Assembly (NCBI GenBank): GCA_945878835.1
Contig: CAMCUG010000050.1
Span: 1 to 8,570 of the forward strand
Direction of reading: 5' to 3'
Length of the DNA: 8,570 nucleotides
Source of the DNA: Chryseobacterium gleum
GTDB taxonomy: Bacteria > Bacteroidota > Bacteroidia > Flavobacteriales_D > Sanyastnellaceae
Both the position numbers and the translations under genes were made by a program. Below the pieces are notes generated by a model that searched no databases, was not told the DNA's origin, and worked only from the letters and a program-made list of their open reading frames with translations. Shown one piece after another: positions 6,628 to 8,570 of this stretch (within the stretch, counting starts at the first letter, position 1; the number at the start of each line of letters is the position of its first letter).

Positions 6628-7790
6628 ACAACCACAACTTTTCTTACCCCTCGGGTTGTTCCATTACATACAAGCTTTGCATAGTAAACTCCTGGGCTAT
6701 GATCGTTTAAATCAAGTGCCCTCGATTTTTCTCCCATGTTTAAGCTCACGCTTCTCACAAATGATCCGGCACAATCGTAAACGTCGATTGAGCTCGTTTC
6801 TTTTATTTCATTGAAGGAAAAAGTGGTGCTACTCGAGCAAGGATTCGGATAGTTTGAGAATGAAAATTTAGAATTTTCACTTTCGCTTAAATGCAAAATA
6901 TTACTGGGAAGAATCTTCATGCCAACGGGTCTGTGATCAGATACATTGGCTTCGTATTCACTCCAACCATCTGGCAGGTATTGTTCAATTTTCAGCGTTT
7001 TTATTTCATACGAACTGTTCTGAACCTCGTCAAACAATTCGTTTGTAATGAGAATATGATCAAGATGCGAGGGCCAAGAAGGGTATGACCAACCGGTGCT
7101 ACTTCCCGTTGCAATATCCATATCTGCGAACAAGTAGTTCTCAGTGTCATTCAGGAAGTTTATAAATACATTGTTGGGTGCGGGGTCGGTAAGCCTATCG
7201 TTGAGGTCACCCAAAAGAAAAACACTCTTATCGGGCAGATTCGTATCGATATAGGTTTTTAAAAGGTTCGATGCCAAATACCTTCTTGCTTCCTCATCAT
7301 CAGAAGCAGCTGCATGCAGGTAGCCATCTCCACAACATTTGAAATGGTTATTTATAGCGAAGAAATTTTGATTGTCGAAGTTGAAGTCCATAATCTTCGG
7401 TGAGCGAGGAAAAGGATTCCAATAGGGGTAAGAGGTATAGATTTCATAAAGATCGTTGACCTGAATAACCTCATGTTTATAAATGAACGCCAATCCAGCA
7501 TAATATGAAGTCATGAAGTAATAGCTGTATTGAGGTAAATCAGCTAACATGAATTTGAAGGAGACCGTGTCATCGATCTCTTGAAAAGCGTAAATGTCGG
7601 CATCAATATTTTCGATAATTTGTTGGACGTAATTCACGGTAATGTCCCCGTTTTTCGGGAAGTGTTCAATGTTCCAAGTAACAAGTTCCAGGGTAGTGTC
7701 TGTCCCGAACGACAAGTCATTCAGCGTTTGAGCAAAAAAGAGCGAGCTGTTTAAAAGGAAAAATGCAAATAAAGAGAGACGCTGTTTCAA
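6615..7790 (-). CDS. Secreted EEP-family nuclease with T9SS C-terminal sorting domain
   Basis: 391 residues. The start is a TTG at 7790: it puts a clear signal peptide first (MKQRLSLFAFFLLNSSLFFA, cleavage before QT), no in-frame ATG exists upstream before a stop, and the first internal Met lies beyond the catalytic motifs' start. The EEP fold spans about 33-294 with Asn40 in WNIEHF, Glu71 in FQEID, His149 in NNHFKCC, Asp195/Asn197 in GDLNDR, Asp244-His245 in HLDHILI and Asp285-His286 in VSDHRPVG, so catalysis should be intact. Residues about 308-391 are a type A sorting domain (NYPNP at 313-317, GVYYAKLV at 367-374, ending in KVVVV), implying export across the outer membrane by the type IX system. 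Probable role: extracellular DNA/RNA or phosphodiester hydrolysis for nutrient gain; substrate not determinable. The last codons, REG and TAG, are contributed by the structured element at 6545-6627. A -7-like TACATTCG lies on the minus strand at 7809-7802, which would leave a very short leader. Confidence 0.92.
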   Translation of the reverse strand: MKQRLSLFAFFLLNSSLFFAQTLNDLSFGTDTTLELVTWNIEHFPKNGDITVNYVQQIIENIDADIYAFQEIDDTVSFKFMLADLPQYSYYFMTSYYAGLAFIYKHEVIQVNDLYEIYTSYPYWNPFPRSPKIMDFNFDNQNFFAINNHFKCCGDGYLHAAASDDEEARRYLASNLLKTYIDTNLPDKSVFLLGDLNDRLTDPAPNNVFINFLNDTENYLFADMDIATGSSTGWSYPSWPSHLDHILITNELFDEVQNSSYEIKTLKIEQYLPDGWSEYEANVSDHRPVGMKILPSNILHLSESENSKFSFSNYPNPCSSSTTFSFNEIKETSSIDVYDCAGSFVRSVSLNMGEKSRALDLNDHSPGVYYAKLVCNGTTRGVRKVVVVREG

Positions 7791-7852
7791 ATGTTTTTTT
7801 TCGAATGTAGTTAAGAACGAGGTTAACTGAATAACGTGTCAACGGCATTCTT

Positions 7853-7946
7853 CCCTTTTCTTACCCCTTTGTCCCCTTTCTTAACTTCTCTTACCGTGTA
7901 CAAAGTCATTCTGTCTAAAAGACATTCTTAACCTTTCTTACCTTCT
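7853..7946. repeat. Degenerate CCYTTCTTAC decamer repeats
   Basis: TTCTTA cores occur at 7858, 7878, 7925 and 7935, with a variant CTCTTA at 7888. Three of the spacings are exactly 10 or 20 bp. The stretch is pyrimidine-rich on the plus strand (GTAAGAAAGG on the minus strand) and lies between the small membrane gene and the secreted nuclease. It resembles the copies at 6513-6533. No terminator hairpin is visible here. Confidence 0.5.
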
Positions 7947-7948
7947 TG

Positions 7949-8113
7949 CTAGCTCAAAACCCAAAAGTAAATCACCGCCCACACAACTCCGAAAAACAAC
8001 CCCAGATAAACGGTATTCACATGCTTCTTCAAATCGCGCTTAACGATCAATCTGAAAAGAACCCAAAGAGTGAATAATACTGCAAACGCGATGGGTAGGT
8101 AGATTCTTAGCAT
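7949..8113 (-). CDS. Small two-helix membrane protein, function unknown
   Basis: 54 residues from the ATG at 8113. A TTG at 8140 would add nine residues (MQKLSELKN), but the ATG follows an A-rich leader (GAATTAAAAAC) typical of Bacteroidota starts and places the first helix at once. Two hydrophobic segments, about residues 4-22 and 37-53, flank a basic hinge, RLIVKRDLKKHVN, at about 21-33. The pattern helix, positive loop, helix suggests both ends face the same side, with the loop in the cytoplasm. The protein ends in FWVLS. I do not recognise a named family; similar short hypothetical membrane proteins are common in Bacteroidota. Coding character (no Lys/Arg in helices, clean amphipathic break) argues it is real. 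Confidence 0.6.
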   Translation of the reverse strand: MLRIYLPIAFAVLFTLWVLFRLIVKRDLKKHVNTVYLGLFFGVVWAVIYFWVLS

Positions 8114-8246
8114 GTTTTTTAATTCAGATAATTTCTGCAAAGAAAAGAGTAATTGACATCTTTTCGTAAAGTGTATTTCATGTTCGTTTGAAAATATTTC
8201 ACTTAAATGGTTTAACGAAGATACTATTCAAACCATCTGAATTTTC
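8114..8246. other. Intergenic stretch upstream of the small membrane gene
   Basis: AT-rich, no coding frame of interest. It must hold the promoter of the small membrane gene; a TTTCTTTG on the minus strand near 8141-8148 is a possible -7 element (one mismatch to TAnnTTTG). A 7-bp inverted repeat, ATGGTTT at 8207-8213 and AAACCAT at 8230-8236, with a 16-nt gap is the only other structure I see. Confidence 0.4.
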
Positions 8247-8370
8247 GCAACATTGTTGCCCTCGTCAAAGACCCTCGTTGCTTGCAACCCTCGTCCATAG
8301 GACCCTCGTAACATTGTTGCCCTCGCGAAGCAATTCGCCCTCGCAACGGCAGTCGCCTCGTCTATAGGAC
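8247..8370. repeat. Array of eight short palindromes joined by CCTC linkers
   Basis: Eight inverted repeats follow one another: GCAACATTGTTGC (8247-8259), GTCAAAGAC (8264-8272), GTTGCTTGCAAC (8277-8288), GTCCATAGGAC (8293-8303), GTAACATTGTTGC (8308-8320), GCGAAGCAATTCGC (8325-8338), GCAACGGCAGTCGC (8343-8356) and GTCTATAGGAC (8360-8370). Six of the seven gaps are exactly CCTC; the last is CTC. Every unit begins with G and ends with C and has 3-5 bp arms with 2-4 nt loops. Units 1/5 and 4/8 are near-identical pairs; the others differ. Deviations in units 5 and 8 are G-U compatible in plus-strand RNA, and that in unit 7 in minus-strand RNA. The array abuts the rpoD terminator. Its function is unknown; it could be a multi-hairpin RNA, a protein-binding array or an inert modular repeat. 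Confidence 0.85.
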
Positions 8371-8399
8371 AAAAAAAAACTCCCGAAGGAGTTTTTTTA
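8371..8399 (-). terminator. Intrinsic terminator of rpoD (UUCG loop)
   Basis: CTCC at 8380-8383 pairs with GGAG at 8388-8391, extended by seven A-T pairs. On the minus strand the loop is TTCG and a run of nine T follows. It begins only about 4 nt after the rpoD stop codon. It is nearly the twin of the rpsA terminator. Seven T on the plus side make it possibly bidirectional, so it could also end a plus-strand transcript of the palindrome array. Confidence 0.9.
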
Positions 8400-8402
8400 A
8401 TA

Positions 8403-8570
8403 CTATCCAAGATAAGATTTCAAAATCTTACTTCTGCTTGTGTGCTTTAAGCGTCGAATCGCTTTCTCTTTAATCTGACGAACACGTTCACGTGTAAGAT
8501 CGAAGCGCTCTCCGATTTCTTCCAACGTAAGTGGATGTTCACCATTCAAACCGAAATACAATCGAACCAC
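8403..8570 (-). CDS. rpoD: Primary RNA polymerase sigma factor, C-terminal end (partial)
   Basis: The last 55 codons of the gene, cut by the right edge, with a TAG stop at 8405-8403. The translation reads VVRLYFGLNGEHPLTLEEIG, then ERFDLTRERVRQIKEKAIRR, then LKHTSRSKILKSYLG. This is sigma region 4.2: the helix-turn-helix that contacts the -35/-33 promoter element, with the recognition helix around LTRERVRQIKEKAIRRL. The family is the sigma-70 (RpoD/SigA) group and the C-terminal SKILKSYLG ending is typical of Bacteroidota members. A paralogous group 2 sigma factor is unlikely but cannot be excluded from this fragment alone. Confidence 0.92.
   Translation of the reverse strand: MVRLYFGLNGEHPLTLEEIGERFDLTRERVRQIKEKAIRRLKHTSRSKILKSYLG

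Noticed and set aside
8113..8140. TTG at 8140 as start of the small membrane protein
   Set aside because: The ATG at 8113 is preceded by an A-rich leader and gives a protein that begins at the first membrane helix; the TTG form remains possible.
8247..8370. CRISPR array
   Set aside because: The repeated part is only 4 nt, the variable parts are themselves palindromes of 9-14 nt, and no cas gene is present.
8228..8410. 60-residue open frame on the minus strand across the palindrome array and terminator
   Set aside because: It runs through the rpoD terminator hairpin and the CCTC array, overlaps the rpoD stop region and shows no protein-like composition.

Overview
The window looks like chromosomal DNA of a Bacteroidota species, most likely a marine Flavobacteriales-type organism. 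Four things point there: a secreted protein with a type IX secretion (T9SS) C-terminal sorting domain, an S1 protein with a long acidic N-terminal extension and a Gly/Ser-rich tail, starts in A-rich leaders without Shine-Dalgarno sequences, and promoter candidates resembling the Bacteroidota TAnnTTTG type. This placement is inference from sequence features; no marker such as 16S is present.

Layout. Positions 1-1262 (minus, cut by the left edge) encode a secreted endonuclease/exonuclease/phosphatase (EEP) whose C-terminal part is a recognisable MbnP-like domain, an unusual fusion. A strong UUCG-loop terminator follows, then rpsA (minus, 1327-3357, ribosomal protein S1 with six S1 repeats). A divergent intergenic region (3358-3573) carries a hairpin in the rpsA leader and a perfect 7-5-7 palindrome upstream of pntA. 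pntA and pntB (plus, 3574-6512) form a two-gene operon for the proton-translocating NAD(P) transhydrogenase. A structured, GC-rich intergenic element (about 6545-6627) comes next and overlaps the 3' end of the following gene, a secreted EEP nuclease with a T9SS sorting domain (minus, 6615-7790). Both flanks of that gene carry short decamer repeats. A small two-helix membrane protein (minus, 7949-8113) follows. The right end holds the last 55 codons of rpoD (minus, the primary sigma factor) and its terminator.

The most striking unexplained structure is at 8247-8370, just outside the rpoD terminator. Eight short inverted repeats of 9-14 nt, each beginning with G and ending with C, are joined by an almost invariant CCTC linker. 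Palindrome sequences differ from unit to unit while architecture and linker are constant. It fits no CRISPR or ordinary tandem repeat and may be a multi-hairpin RNA or a modular intergenic repeat.

Functionally the core genes are housekeeping (translation, NADPH/NADH balance across the membrane, primary sigma factor), interspersed with two different exported EEP-fold hydrolases and several short repeated or structured intergenic elements.
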